Shown: positions 37,015 to 48,309 of the stretch, in pieces
How positions within the stretch are numbered: the stretch's first letter is position 1
Layout: each line of letters begins with the position of its first letter
NCBI RefSeq assembly: GCF_021869535.1
Contig: NW_026262712.1
Coordinates: 51,008,884 to 51,072,883, forward strand
Source: Mytilus californianus
Taxonomy: Eukaryota; Mollusca; Bivalvia; Mytilida; Mytilidae
Length of the DNA stretch: 64,000 nt
Direction of reading: 5' to 3'
The notes under the pieces: model-generated
Seen by the model: the letters and a program-made list of their open reading frames with translations, nothing else
Databases searched by the model: none
Told to the model about the DNA's origin: nothing
Translations under genes and position numbers: made by a program

Positions 37015-38553
37015 TCATACATCAGTCTCAATGCTTAAGTTATTCATACTAGAAGGGTTGTTTACCTTGTTTGTGTGGTTTTCTTTCGATCTGTCACTAT
37101 TCACATTAATAAAACTACTGCCTTCTTCCATTTCCATAATATTTTCTGAACCGCTAGAGGCAATTGAACTTTTCTTGCTATTTGAGTAGTTTGGACAACT
37201 TTGTACATGATGGTAGTTCGTTTTATCATCATTCTCTGCCTCTCTATGATAAAAGTAGTTGAAGTTTGATACAATCACAGGCACGGGTAATGCAATTGTT
37301 AGTACACCAGCGATGGCACATAATGAACCTACAAGCTTTCCCCAAACTCCTATCGGTCGCATGTCACCGTAGCCGACGGTTGTCATAGTTACAACCGCCC
37401 ACCAGAAGGCATCAGGTATACTATGGAAATGCGTACTTTCTGCATCTGCCTCAGCAAAATACACTGCACTAGAAAACAAAATAACTCCAATGAAGAGGAA
37501 GAAAATGAGCAATCCCAATTCTCGCATACTGGCTCTTAAAGTCTGTCCTAATATTTGTAGTCCCTTTGAATGTCTTGATAATTTAAATATCCTAAACACT
37601 CTTACTAATCTTATCACTCTTAGGATAGCAAGAGACATGGCCTGGTTGTTCGATTTACCTTCATCGGCAATTACGGTACCTAGTGTGATAAAATATGGAA
37701 TGATTGCCACAATATCTATAAGATTCATTACATTTTTAAAGAATCCTAATTTTCCAGGACAGGAAGCATATCTAACTAAAAGCTCAAAAGTGAACCAAAT
37801 AATACAGCAGGTTTCTATAATGAAAAAAGGTTCATTAAACTGAGGAATATCATCTTCCTCAATCGATGGTGTTGTGGAATTGCCAGTTTCACTAGTTTTG
37901 TTCAAATATCGATACTTTTTGAATTCTGGTAATGTTTCTAAGCAAAAGATCACAATTGACATTAAAATAACAACCACTGAGAATATTGCAATTAGCCTGG
38001 CTGAAGTTGAACTTTCTGGATATTCAAACAACAGCCAAACTCGTCTCTGGAATATATTTGTAGGTAATGGTTTTTCTTCTTCCTTGATAAATCCTTCATC
38101 TTCCCTATACTTTTGAATAGCATCATCTCCAAGTTCATAAAATTTAATTTCCTCTGAGAAAACATCTAATGGAACATTAACTGGCCTTCTTAAACGTCCA
38201 CCACTTTGGTAATAATATAACACTGCATCAAAACTTGGTCGGTTCCGATCAAAAAAGTACTCATTTCTTAGTGGATCATAGTATCTATTTCGTTTCTGTG
38301 GATTCCCAAGTAATGTCTCTGGGAATTGGTTTAAAGTCCGTAATTGTGTTTCAAATCGTAGACCACTTACATTAATTACCACTCGTTCACTGCATTCATA
38401 GTCACTACCTGCCATATCACTGGGACCCATACCATCGACATCATCAGTTGGCTTTGGATAAGACCTGGAATTGGGAAGAACATGATTTTGACGCTGGTAA
38501 TTACAATTAGGCCCACCATTACCTTGTTCTAAGCTCATCATTGCCACCTCCAT
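37015..38553 (-). CDS. Kv1: Shaker-type (Kv1) voltage-gated potassium channel alpha subunit, intronless
   Basis: One uninterrupted 512-residue reading frame encodes a complete Kv1 alpha subunit, expected to form tetrameric delayed-rectifier or A-type K+ channels in the plasma membrane of excitable cells. Visible parts: the T1 tetramerisation domain (about 57-150, starting [13 protein letters not shown]); S1 (about 186-206); an S1-S2 loop with two N-glycosylation sequons (N218, N225); S2 (242-262); S3 (273-293); the S4 sensor with R312, R315, R318, R321, K324 and R327 at three-residue spacing; S5 (345-366); the selectivity filter TVGYGD at 392-397; and S6 with the PVP gate hinge at 423-425. 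The C-terminus is ETDV, a class I PDZ ligand that would bind PSD-95/Dlg-type scaffolds. The start is the first ATG after an in-frame TAA 27 bases upstream; a downstream Met (residue 5 or 6) is also possible. The N-terminal 56 residues are polar and do not resemble the hydrophobic-basic Shaker inactivation ball. Family and completeness are certain; the exact paralogue is not resolved. Confidence 0.97.
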   Translation of the reverse strand: MEVAMMSLEQGNGGPNCNYQRQNHVLPNSRSYPKPTDDVDGMGPSDMAGSDYECSERVVINVSGLRFETQLRTLNQFPETLLGNPQKRNRYYDPLRNEYFFDRNRPSFDAVLYYYQSGGRLRRPVNVPLDVFSEEIKFYELGDDAIQKYREDEGFIKEEEKPLPTNIFQRRVWLLFEYPESSTSARLIAIFSVVVILMSIVIFCLETLPEFKKYRYLNKTSETGNSTTPSIEEDDIPQFNEPFFIIETCCIIWFTFELLVRYASCPGKLGFFKNVMNLIDIVAIIPYFITLGTVIADEGKSNNQAMSLAILRVIRLVRVFRIFKLSRHSKGLQILGQTLRASMRELGLLIFFLFIGVILFSSAVYFAEADAESTHFHSIPDAFWWAVVTMTTVGYGDMRPIGVWGKLVGSLCAIAGVLTIALPVPVIVSNFNYFYHREAENDDKTNYHHVQSCPNYSNSKKSSIASSGSENIMEMEEGSSFINVNSDRSKENHTNKVNNPSSMNNLSIETDV

Positions 38554-39583
38554 TTTGCATAAAAGTGTTAGCCCTACTTACAACGTTTAGATTTGTTCAT
38601 GTCATCTTTTCATGTATAAATATATTCCAGTTATTAAAATCACAAATTTATTTTCCTATATGTAAGCTGTTTAATTATTTCCATTGTGTGCTATAGAACA
38701 GTTGTTAAAGCAATTTTTAATTTCTTGACTCAATGCCAAAGCCTATTTTGTGCAGTTCTAAACAAAGTTGTCAAAAAGAAAACTGTGCTAAGATTGTGAT
38801 CACGTTTGCAAATGTTATAATCATAAAATTCCGTTTGAGAGGATATCATTGGCACTGATGTCAAAGCATAATTTCTAAAACACACTTTCTTAAAAGTACA
38901 TGTTCTTTCCTAGCAAGATTATCGTCTGCATAAAACAATCTCAAGTCAATGTCACTTTTTCACTGTCCATTGTGCACTTTTTTCATAGTTTGTTGCATGC
39001 AATTAAGCGTTGTCGTTTTATAAACATGATGAGCAGGGTTCAATAAATTAACAAACCATATCTCATGCAAAAATTTCACCCTCAATCGCTACAATTTACT
39101 GTTGATCTTACGTTGACATGAACCCATTGAGTATATGATAGAGTTGAGACTTTGATCGATTAACCAATCACAAACCCGTTTACAAACAACTTTGGCTCTC
39201 GACTAACAGGTGCTTTATGCAGTGAATATTAAATTACCATTAACAGTTTATTCTTCCTATGGCACAAAGCATATAAAGTCAATAAGCTTTGACATTTCAA
39301 GAATACTACATATTTCTTCTCTTGATAAGAAAATTAGCGTTAAAATATTAATTCACTGCGAGGATAATACTTCACCTTATTCCCTGTGGTACGTCATTTA
39401 TCGGCACAGTACAAAGCAACGAAGAACAGACGTCTCAATCGAGTTATTTAGGGACGTGGTAAATTGCATGTGTTGGACAGAGAGAACAAATTGGCGTTTA
39501 CATAACCGCTGTGTATTTGAATGAGGGTCAATAGAGGCTGTTGAAGACTTTAAAGACAAGTTACTGAGAGATACTTGATCAAA
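38554..39583. promoter_or_regulatory. Divergent intergenic region between Kv1 and SNRNP70
   Basis: About 1.03 kb separates the start codons of the minus-strand Kv1 gene and plus-strand SNRNP70, so both promoters and 5' UTRs probably lie here. I see no convincing TATA box, CpG-rich tract or coding exon. A GTAAGT on the minus strand 27 bases upstream of the Kv1 ATG would allow a spliced 5' UTR but removes no coding sequence. A 104-codon open frame at 39210-39524 is not conserved-looking and probably reflects the less AT-biased promoter/UTR sequence. Confidence 0.5.
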
Positions 39584-39727
39584 ATGACTGCTTTCTTACC
39601 TCCAAACTTGCTGGCTCTTTTTGCTGCCAGGGATCCTGTCCCATACTTACCACCGGCGGACAAATTGGGTTTCGAAAAGAAGAGGTTAAGTTATGGTGGA
39701 GTTGCACAGTTTCTAAATGAGTTTGAG
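39584..39727 (+). CDS. SNRNP70: U1 snRNP 70 kDa protein, coding exon 1
   Basis: These 48 codons begin [18 protein letters not shown] and match the highly conserved N-terminus of U1-70K, the U1 snRNP protein that binds stem-loop I of U1 snRNA and acts in 5' splice-site recognition in the nucleus. In the known U1 structure this N-terminal peptide wraps around the Sm core and contacts U1-C. The ATG has A at -3 and is where the family's homology begins. The exon ends in NEFE, followed by a GTAAAA donor in phase 0. The start lies about 1.03 kb from the divergent Kv1 start codon, so the two genes are head-to-head. The protein continues in the exons at 46546, 48255 and 60405. Confidence 0.95.
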
Positions 39728-42182
39728 GTAAAATCTAAATATATTTAAGTACAATAGATAAGATTTTAAATAGATAAACAAACTTACAATGTTTCCAAAA
39801 TGGCTGACACTAAAGTTGCCATTGTTTACTAATTCTGCATTAGAAAATATTAGATATGTCCAGTTTTGGTTCGTCACCCCATTCCATCATAAGGTTTTTG
39901 ATAATTGTGTGTATTAAGAAGTCAATTGTTGAAGTTTCAATCACTATTTTCCCCCCAAAACACTATAATGCCCATGTCAGTTGAAGGCATGATTTGCTAA
40001 GAAATTAATTCTTAAATAATTCCTTTTGATACCAAATGTAAATAAACACACATGTGCATCTTAAAGCCTTTCCATTGAATCTGAATCAATTGGTGGAGCT
40101 TAGGCAGTTCATTATGAATAATTCACACATCAATGTGTTAACATAATTTAATCCATGACACACATACAAGCGTCAAAGACTTACAAATCAAGTTACACAT
40201 ATGAAGCCAGATTCTGAAATGCAATTAAGCCATTCATGTCACCAATGGCAACTGAATTTTTCATATAATTCCAAAAATAGATAATTTCCTTAAAGATAAT
40301 CCAAGTTTACTTTACATTACACAAATTGGAAAAAATCCTTTCAATCAATGAATTGGCCTCCATAACTTAAATCGAGAATAAGCTACACTAGTGTCACAAA
40401 ATAGATGGAAATTGATTTCTGAAAAGCAGGATGATTTTAGATGTGTAATCCAATACTAGCATTTACCTGTACTATAGCTAGGTGTAATAAGCTAAATAGT
40501 TACACAGTTCACAGAAATTATATGAAAGTGGATTCTGCGATAGAGATCCAGCTCTTTCTTGTATAGATACTAGGAGCAAATTGTAAACAATGATCAGTGG
40601 ATAAAACAGTGTATTGATTGGGAAAGTGTAGAGGGTGATGTACAAACATCAGTTGTTAATTATCTAGATACACAAAACCACCTCTAATTTATGACATAAG
40701 TAAACAAAGTTATGATAGAAACAGGCACCTATCCATCATTGTCCATTAATATTATCTTTTTGGCCGTAGAAAGAAATTTGTACATTCATCTATAGGTCTC
40801 AATTTCTTAATATATAATGTTTTTTTTTAATTTGTCCGGATTTTATTAAATTGTGTTTTACAAAATATTATATTTGAAAATTATGTATTATTTTATTAAT
40901 TTGAATTGACACATGATTTGGATATGTGGCTGGCGATTGATGTTACTGATGCCTTATCTCAAATAACAAAAAAAATGTGACAAATGGTGAATATTGATTG
41001 TATATTGACAATTAACTTTTAGTAAGATACAACATATTGTTGAATAAGATTATACTTGTGTATTATATGGCATTATTTGTTATAAAAAAGATTGGACTTG
41101 TGTATTATACATGTTATATGACCATTATGGCATAATCCCTATCAATATGCACACAATAAATATTTTGTAGCTGTATATTAGTTAAAAAAGAATTAGGGTA
41201 AAAAAGTCAATGCTGCAACCCAACAATAAAAATGAACTAAAAAAGACATCTAGAGATCACCAGTTGATTGATAATATATGTTATAAAATTTGGGTTAAAA
41301 ACACAATTGAGTTACAGCCTTGAACAGTTTTGGATTTGTTTATTAAAGCAAAATACATAGTGCAATTGAAAGTTTTTTTGATACATGTATAATTTGATAC
41401 ACATGAGATAGACATACATGTGCATGTCATGTAAAGATTAATGTGTAAAAACAGATGTATCCATGATAGATTAATTTTTCACGAAGTACATTTGTAACTA
41501 ACAAATCTTTACAGTACACAGTAGGCACAAAATGCACATGTATATATGGAGATAATCCCAGCCAATTTTGGAAGCATTAGAATATCTTTCATTTATGATG
41601 CCAAAAAATGAATCGGGTATTTTTCAACAAATTGTAATCAGGTTTACAATAAATATATCTGTATCATCTGGCAAAGTACAAAAATGAACTTGCTGTAATT
41701 AGTTTGTATAATTGTACATGTATTAAACTACATGTATCAATTATTGAATTTCCTATGACACATTTCCTTAGGTGTAAAGTTACAATGTCAATGTTTCGGC
41801 ATTGACATATATATAACAATATTTTTATTAAGACATCAGGAAAAACAGTAAAAAAGTTTACTTCTAATTCTGCAGCTATATATATTACATCAACAGAAAA
41901 TTGTTACATGTACTATTACTTTATTCATATCACCAGATCAAGTGTGGTCTGAAAAGCTACAATGTGCATGCATATACATGTATGTAGTATATTTTATTTA
42001 TTATGATCTAAATACAGATTTATCATTTAGTAATTAAAAGCACATGTTTAAGCTAAAATAAAAACAACAATATTTGTTTAAATAAACTAATAAGTAGATT
42101 AGAAATCAGTCACAATTTTCAAATGTTCACTTTCTTTGTTTAACATACTTCAATTATAGACATGTACATGTAATAACTTGTT

Positions 42183-42390
42183 GATTCATAATTATTCACT
42201 GGATACCAATTTTCCTGGATTTCGTTGGTAGAGGCAAACCACGAATTTTAAATGTTTAACGATGTATAAATTTTCTATATTAGCTTGTATGGAAACCTTC
42301 GCAAATCTACGAAATCAATTTTCAAAGAAAATACAATTTTCTTGAATGTACGAAAATTGGTAACCACGGAAATAAACGAATCCACAGTAC
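42183..42390. mobile_element. MITE of the CTGTGGATTCATT family, in SNRNP70 intron 1
   Basis: Starts GATTCATAATTATTCACTGG and ATACCAATTTTCCTGGATTT and ends with the inverse GAAAATTGGTAACCACGGAA then ACGAATCCACAG. About 208 bp. It lies about 34 bases downstream of the donor of the antisense exon at 42424. Confidence 0.65.
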
Positions 42391-42423
42391 ATGTACATGT
42401 ATAGTAATACATTTTGTACTTAC

Positions 42424-42848
42424 TTGTTATTTTGTATTTTTTCCAGTAAGGGAACTGTTGTCTCATCCTTTGTGTCTGACCATTCATCCTTGTGACATTT
42501 ATTCACTGGAACATTTTCTAGGTTGTTACTTGCAGGATCACAATTAATGTATTGTAATGAGTCTTGGTATGGTGGAGGATTTGAATCGGGAGAAGATATC
42601 GGTGGAGTTGTTAATTGGTCCTGTTGATTGTTTTGGTCTTTGTATTTGTCACTTGTTTTTTGCTGCATCTTGAATATGTTTGGAAGACATGCTGACTTAG
42701 TTTCTTCGCCTGTACACTGACCACCTTTTGACGAATCTGACACAGAACATGACCTGCCACTATTTGGTGCAGATTTGCTTCGCCTTATTCTTTTGGCAGC
42801 CTGTTGTCTTTCTATCCTTTGAGATTCAACAGCATCTAGATCTTTAGG
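42424..42848 (-). CDS. Coding exon of an unidentified gene antisense to SNRNP70 (141 codons)
   Basis: An open 425-base exon is bounded on the minus strand by a pyrimidine-rich acceptor (cttttcttctttag) and a GTAAGT donor; it enters in phase 0 and leaves in phase 2. The predicted peptide starts PKDLDAVESQRIERQQAAKR, is basic at first and then Ser/Asn/Gln-rich and likely disordered. Two short motifs stand out: RSKSAP at exon residues 23-28, which fits the mode I 14-3-3 pattern (RSxSxP) if the second Ser is phosphorylated, and PPPY at 91-94, a WW-domain ligand (PPxY). There is no membrane segment or recognised domain. It lies inside SNRNP70 intron 1 on the opposite strand and joins in phase to the exon at 49462-49402. 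I do not recognise the gene. An exon is well supported by length and splice sites; function is unknown. Confidence 0.72.
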
Positions 42849-43543
42849 CTAAAGAAGAAAAGAGAACGATTTTGTTGATAAAGAAATGCTTCCTATCCTA
42901 TTATAATGTTTAACTCGACTTTTCATTCTTTAGACACAAGTGAGAGATTGTTTTAAGTATGATAGAGTACACTTCGTGCTTTGAATTGTGTGTGCAAAGT
43001 TATCAGAAGTTATTGATTATTTGGTATTCAATATCTTGTAAATTTATGAAGAAATTGTTTTTTCTTAGCTATAATCAAACAGAGAATTGCCAGGCCAATC
43101 AATTTGTCATAAAGAATCAAAGAGACATTTTGTCAAATCTGTATTGACTTTTGTCAAGAATTAGATTCTAACACTGACTCTAGGGATTGTTTCAGGTTTT
43201 GTGTTTGCATATTGGAGTATTTTATTGTTTGTGTTTATTATTTACTACTACACGGTATGCTGTGATTTTTTTAGACTTGAAAGCCAGATACCATTATTTA
43301 CTGATTAAACACTCTTCAATTAAACCATTTTACACTCAGCCTTACAATGTATATATACAATTTGTATACACATGTTAAATTCTCATGTATAAAGTATAGC
43401 TCATCAATATTTTTAAATATTGTCTACATTCATAAATGCTTTTAAAGTCAACAAGTCACCAAGTAGTATAATAACTGAAAGTATATATAAAGACAATTTT
43501 TTTTTTATGAATTGTGAATGAATTTTGTGCTTAGCTTGCTTAC

Positions 43544-43561
43544 CTCATCCTGTTTTAACAT
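43544..43561 (-). CDS. Second possible alternative first coding exon (MLKQDE) of the antisense gene
   Basis: Minus-strand ATG, preceded in frame by a TAA 9 bases upstream, starts MLKQDE and ends GAG at a GTAAGC donor in phase 0, again compatible with the exon at 42848. A candidate acceptor for 5' UTR (cattcctcag) lies upstream. It competes with the exon at 45889; at most one would be used per transcript. Evidence is limited to donor and phase. Confidence 0.22.
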
Positions 43562-44979
43562 ATTTAAAGCTTAAAAATACTTTATAAACAATTATACTGA
43601 GGAATGTAAACAAGCTCTTGTCATATTTCGACCTAGTTTTTTGAGATACCTCTACATGTACATGTTTATAAATTGCATTTGGTTTTTCGTAGTCATACAT
43701 TTGTTTACATGCTCATTACATGTAAAAATATAAGTTTCTTACCCTTTATTAAGCTTAAAGGATGTTTGCAAGGTTTTTTTGCTGCTAAATTTAAATCCAT
43801 TAAAACACATGCCAAACGTGATTACACAATGCTTGAACTTTCAAAATTCTAATTAAAAAATGTAATGCAATTTAAATGTTTACAAACATTTACCTGGTAA
43901 GAAATTGACTTACTCACGAAAGGTCCACATCATTCAAAGGAGTTTATAAACTGCAACAATCCCAGTTTAAGGTGAAGTTGGTACAATGATAGAGGCATTC
44001 ATCTCTGAACATTAAATAATACTTCAGTATTGTTTAATTGCTTATATTATGATTTTTGTGCCTATTTTGTCTCAGTACATCTGGCAAAATAGCAAAAATT
44101 GTTTATACAGCTTGGGAAATTATTTATTTCTATTGTAATATTAATAGATTATGTAAAAAATTGAATTTTTAGTATATGATATATATCCTGAGGTTTTTCC
44201 TTGAAATTCAAAAGGTGTGCTGTGTGAAGAATCAAGAGTGTTGGCAATGATTCCAAATTTTCATTTAGATACATAACCCAAGGGGACATTTTATTTCACA
44301 CTAGTAGTAGCACAAAGGTACTTTATTGCATAAATGATGATACAAGAAAGATGTAAATAGACAATCTTGACTTGTAGACCAACTTTCTTATATAGTTATA
44401 TTATTATTAAAAGAGAGATGAGTCTAAATATAGAAATATGGAGATGATGTATGATTACCTATGAGACAACTTTTTGAGGGAGTTCATATGATGGGAAGTA
44501 AGCGGTTATAGCTATAGATCTCTGTACAGCCTTTAACAATGAAAAAACCCCTTAAAGTATAGTCAGCTATAAGACAAGAAAAAAGTGAAAGAATTCAAAG
44601 GAGAAAAATGGCTGTAGATCACTATGAGTATGACCCTCAACCATGAGAAAAGCACACACTGTACATGTAGTTAATAGCTATAAAAGGCCCAGACATTGCC
44701 AATCAAATAGCCATAGAACAACACATGTTATGTATGCAACCAAAACTGAACAAAATAAAGAGGCAACAATGCTGCAGTCATGATTGGCAATAATGTACAT
44801 GAGACTGATATTCCCAGTAGGAACAAAGCTTTTTATTGCTGTTCTCCATCTTTATAGTTACTTGTACATGTAGGTCTTACAAATTCTATTATGAGCTAAA
44901 AAAACACTTGTGTTTAGGGTTTTCCTACCTACCCTATAAGTGTATGCTTCAAAATGCGTAGGTTAAAAATTTTATGGAT

Positions 44980-45060
44980 AATTTCGCCCACAGCTCCGTG
45001 GTGCCAAAAGGACAATTTCGGCTCGCGCTCCAGGGTGCCAAAAGGATCATTTCGGTACGA
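44980..45060 (+). repeat. 34-35-bp GC-richer tandem repeat
   Basis: AATTTCGCCCACAGCTCCGT then GGTGCCAAAAGGA is followed by a second copy at 45014 (AATTTCGGCTCGCGCTCCAG) and a partial third at 45049. It is unusually GC-rich for this intron. Confidence 0.6.
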
Positions 45061-45871
45061 AAGGGTTAAGTGAATTGACACAAAATTGTAGGTAGTCCGC
45101 ATGTACTCAAGGAAAAAAAAACAAATGAAAAAAAATCCAATCTATAGGTACCCACCCTATTTTCTAAATAAGAAAACATGAAAAACAAATACATTTTTGT
45201 TTGGCATCACATCTTAAAGCAAGATAAGCCCACCTCTTTGGACAACATAGAAAGCCATTGATGTGATTTCTGCCAAATATTTAACAAATAACACTAAAAG
45301 AGTGTGAATATAAATCTCTTATTGATATGGGTTCTATCTTTAGGCCAAATGCACTGTATGGCCTGTACACATTAAGAGAAGATAAAACTTTGTTGCTTTA
45401 TGGTATAGGAAATTTGTACAAGTATGTAACTTTCAACATCATGAACATACATTATTGGTTCAAGTGAAAGCATTTGCATGTGGTAAAAGGAAAAAAGGAG
45501 CAGTTTAGGGTTCTATTTTTAGACAAACTGTACTGTTTATCTGAACTGTTAATTATATAACATGAAGAAAAAGTGAAAGTTCTGCACTTGTAAAAGTTAT
45601 TAAGTTAATGGAATAATAAGCTTAAACATTATGAAAATTCTAGCATTTCTCATCTCTTGCACTTGAAGCTTTAGTTCTATTCTCTACTTGGATCAAATGA
45701 TGATGACGATGATAACTTTTACATGTATAACGTGTACATGTAAATGTATATAAAGATGAAATGAATAGGAAAATTATATCTGCACCAGTAAGAAAAGGGA
45801 GTATATATATATATGCACATAAAATATGCAACTTTCACATAAAAAAGAAGCATTCATTAAAATTTACCTAC

Positions 45872-45889
45872 CTTATAACGCAAAGTCAT
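45872..45889 (-). CDS. Possible alternative first coding exon (MTLRYK) of the antisense gene
   Basis: Minus-strand ATG with context cacaATGA starts six codons, MTLRYK, ending AAG at a GTAGGT donor in phase 0, which fits the exon beginning at 42848. No AG acceptor lies directly upstream, so it could only be a 5'-terminal exon from an alternative promoter. Such a short match can occur by chance. Confidence 0.25.
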
Positions 45890-46545
45890 TGTGAAAGTTT
45901 GTACGTAAATATGGTGTGATATTAATACATCTAAATTTTATAAGGTAAAGGCATGATGTATTTGATGTAACTTTACCATTTTAGTTGTGTGTGATGTTTA
46001 ATATAACAGGATATATATCATGTATATAAATGGGCAGGATGTTGAATTTTAGTGGGAGTTGGATTTGCATAGAACATGTAATTTAAGATTTTATTTTCAC
46101 AAATTTTGAGATATGGTTGGAAAATTTTTTGATTGTAAATATCTGTGACATAATTTATACAAACAAGTTTTTCAGTCGAAAAATCAAATTTCTTGATACG
46201 AATTAATAGCTGGATGTTCCTTCAGGTAAATCCAATGTATAGAAATGATAGTTTTCATCCCCATTTAACCTTTTGTTACTTGACGCCTTGATTAACAGAT
46301 AAATGTTTTAGGGCAGTTTAAGTGACGAAACCAACCGCCATGCATTTGTAAAATTGAATAGAAATCTAGCAGACTACTCCATACATGTATTTTTCAAGCG
46401 AAAGAAAAATTGACTAAATGATTAAAATACATTTGGTTTTGGTCTCTGGAGACACAAAGTCAACTAGTTTTCCCATAGAGATGTACCAAATTCAGTAATT
46501 TCACTATTTGTAACTATTATATTAATAGCCTTTTTTTCTTTCCAG

Positions 46546-46608
46546 GACCCTAAAGACACACCCCCTCCAACAAGAGTGGAAACAAAGGATGAAAGAAAAG
46601 AAAGAAAA
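46546..46608 (+). CDS. SNRNP70: U1 snRNP 70 kDa protein, coding exon 2
   Basis: This 21-codon exon reads DPKDTPPPTRVETKDERKER plus K. It follows a pyrimidine-rich acceptor (tttttttctttccag) and ends at a GTAAAT donor, phase 0 at both ends. It matches the conserved DPRDAPPPTR-type stretch of U1-70K, where the extended N-terminal peptide passes into the long basic helix before the RRM. It joins in frame to exon 1 (...NEFE) and exon 3 (RKERAEQ...). Intron 1 is 6.8 kb and holds a MITE at 42.2 kb and an exon of the antisense gene. Confidence 0.93.
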
Positions 46609-47671
46609 GTAAATATTTAGTAGGAAAAGAAAGGATATGAGATAACAATGCACGTTGTGAAATACCCGTAATATCAAAACAGACTCATATTGCCTGTTCT
46701 TCATCTAAAAGGTTGTCAACCATGAACTACAGAGCAAGAATATTTCTGTAAAATGATCATTTTTTTCATGAAAAGTTCTGATTGGAATTGTTTGTCCATT
46801 GATGTCTTTAGGGCCTTCAAGAACATGAATCCTTCTCAGATTAGGGAGTTGAATCTATCCACTTTGGTCAACTTTTTAACTATTAATGATATTTCAGTCT
46901 CATTGGTTTTTCGTATTCAGACACAAGCCTCACATAAGATTAACAGTTAAGGGTTGCTGACGCATGTAAATTTTCTTTAAAGGCTTTGGTTAATGATATA
47001 TTAGGCATAAAAACAAACAGAATAGACAAATTGTTTATATTTGATAAAGTTTCCCCTGCCGAATTTGACATTTTGCCTATAGATAAGACCTGAACTGTTC
47101 ATTAGGATAGCAGAAATAACTATTAGATTACTGCCGACTGTATCAATAAGAGTTATTGTATGGAATTATTGGATATGTAACTCAGTGGACGTATTGATTC
47201 ATGGTCAAAAGAAAGATAGGAATATATTGAAGAAACAGCTCAATCGTACGAGGGTACAATTATAGTTAATGTTGATATGACTCTGAATGGAAATTGATTT
47301 TCATTTTCTGTATACATTGATCTTGGTTGTTTGTGGGAAATGAATAGCCTCAACTAATGGCAATGTTCCTAATTTTATTTACCAGTAGTTACTTTGCATA
47401 AATGGATTGATAAACTTCAAATTAAGCTTTTGATAAAAGTTATATTTATAATTTACTATTTAGATTGAATTAACAAAATCTAACAATTTACATGTATCTT
47501 TATGTGACATAAATATACATACATGTAAGATATAAGAAGAAGTTTTAAAGAGTTCAAGCCCCTGCCCAAATTCAAATAAATTGATTGAGTCTGTGTAAAA
47601 ATAGAAATATTGATTTAAGCAAATGTTTGACTGAAAATGCTCAATTTGAAGAAGAAAAAACAGCAATTTTT

Positions 47672-48080
47672 ATGCCCTCGTCGTAGCGGAGGGGGCATTC
47701 AGTTTTACCCTTGTCCGTACGTCCCAAAGTTGGTTTCCGTTCTCTAACTTAAGTTTGCCTCAACCAAATTTTATGAATCTTAAACACAATGCTTATTACC
47801 ACAAAATACAGATCAAGTTTGAATTTTGGTGGTGTCACTTTTACTGTTCTAGAGTTATACCCCTTTACAAATGGAAAAATTGCTGAATTTTTCATTTCCG
47901 TTCTCTAACTTGTGTTTGCCTCAACTAAATGTTATGAAACTTATACACAATACTTATAACCACAAAACTCAGATCAAGTAAAAATTTGGATAGCGTCACT
48001 TTTACCGTTCTTCAGTTATGTCCCTTTATAACTTCATATGATATGCAAGCGGGGGCATCATCTGTGTCCCATTTTTTTTT
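47672..48080 (+). mobile_element. Group 4 hairpin-ended element with a two-unit core, in SNRNP70 intron 2
   Basis: Left hairpin: ATGCCCTC (47672-47679) with GAGGGGGCAT (47689-47698). The core is two units of about 161 bp, each starting TTCCGTTCTCTAACTT (47735 and 47896). Right end: GCAAGCGGGGGCATCATCTG (GGGGGCAT at 48051-48058) then a T-run; GGGGGCAT complements the left ATGCCC. The unit starts resemble the group 3 first unit (TTTTCGCACTCTAACTT), suggesting a distant relationship. Confidence 0.7.
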
Positions 48081-48254
48081 TATGATAGCGGTAATTTGAA
48101 TTTTATTTTTAAAACGATGCAAAGAATTTCTGTTAACAGAATGGGCAATATGACTTTATTCAAACCGGATGAAACTTTGGCATATTTAGCTTGATATTTC
48201 TGTTTTAAACGATTAGTAAGAAATTAGATATAATTTATTTGTATATTTTTCTAG

Positions 48255-48309
48255 AGAAAAGAAAGAGCAGAACAGATTGCCTACAAACTGGAACAAGACC
48301 TGGCTTTGT
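48255..48309 (+). CDS. SNRNP70: U1 snRNP 70 kDa protein, coding exon 3
   Basis: This 55-base exon encodes RKERAEQIAYKLEQDLAL plus the first base of a Trp codon. The acceptor is tttttctag and the donor GTAAGT, leaving phase 1. The residues form the basic amphipathic helix that precedes the RRM in U1-70K; human U1-70K has a comparable Arg/Lys/Glu-rich helix ending in a Trp. The Trp codon is completed by GG at the start of exon 4, which independently supports both junctions. Intron 2 (1.65 kb) contains the group 4 hairpin element; intron 3 is about 12.1 kb and contains the two group 3 composite elements. Confidence 0.92.

Noticed and set aside
37490..38116. Plus-strand open frames of 117 and 80 codons
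   Set aside because: They are antisense shadows of the Kv1 coding sequence and translate to no known protein.
39210..39524. 104-codon plus-strand frame upstream of SNRNP70
   Set aside because: No recognised domain, lies in the promoter/5' UTR region and is followed by the true conserved start at 39584.
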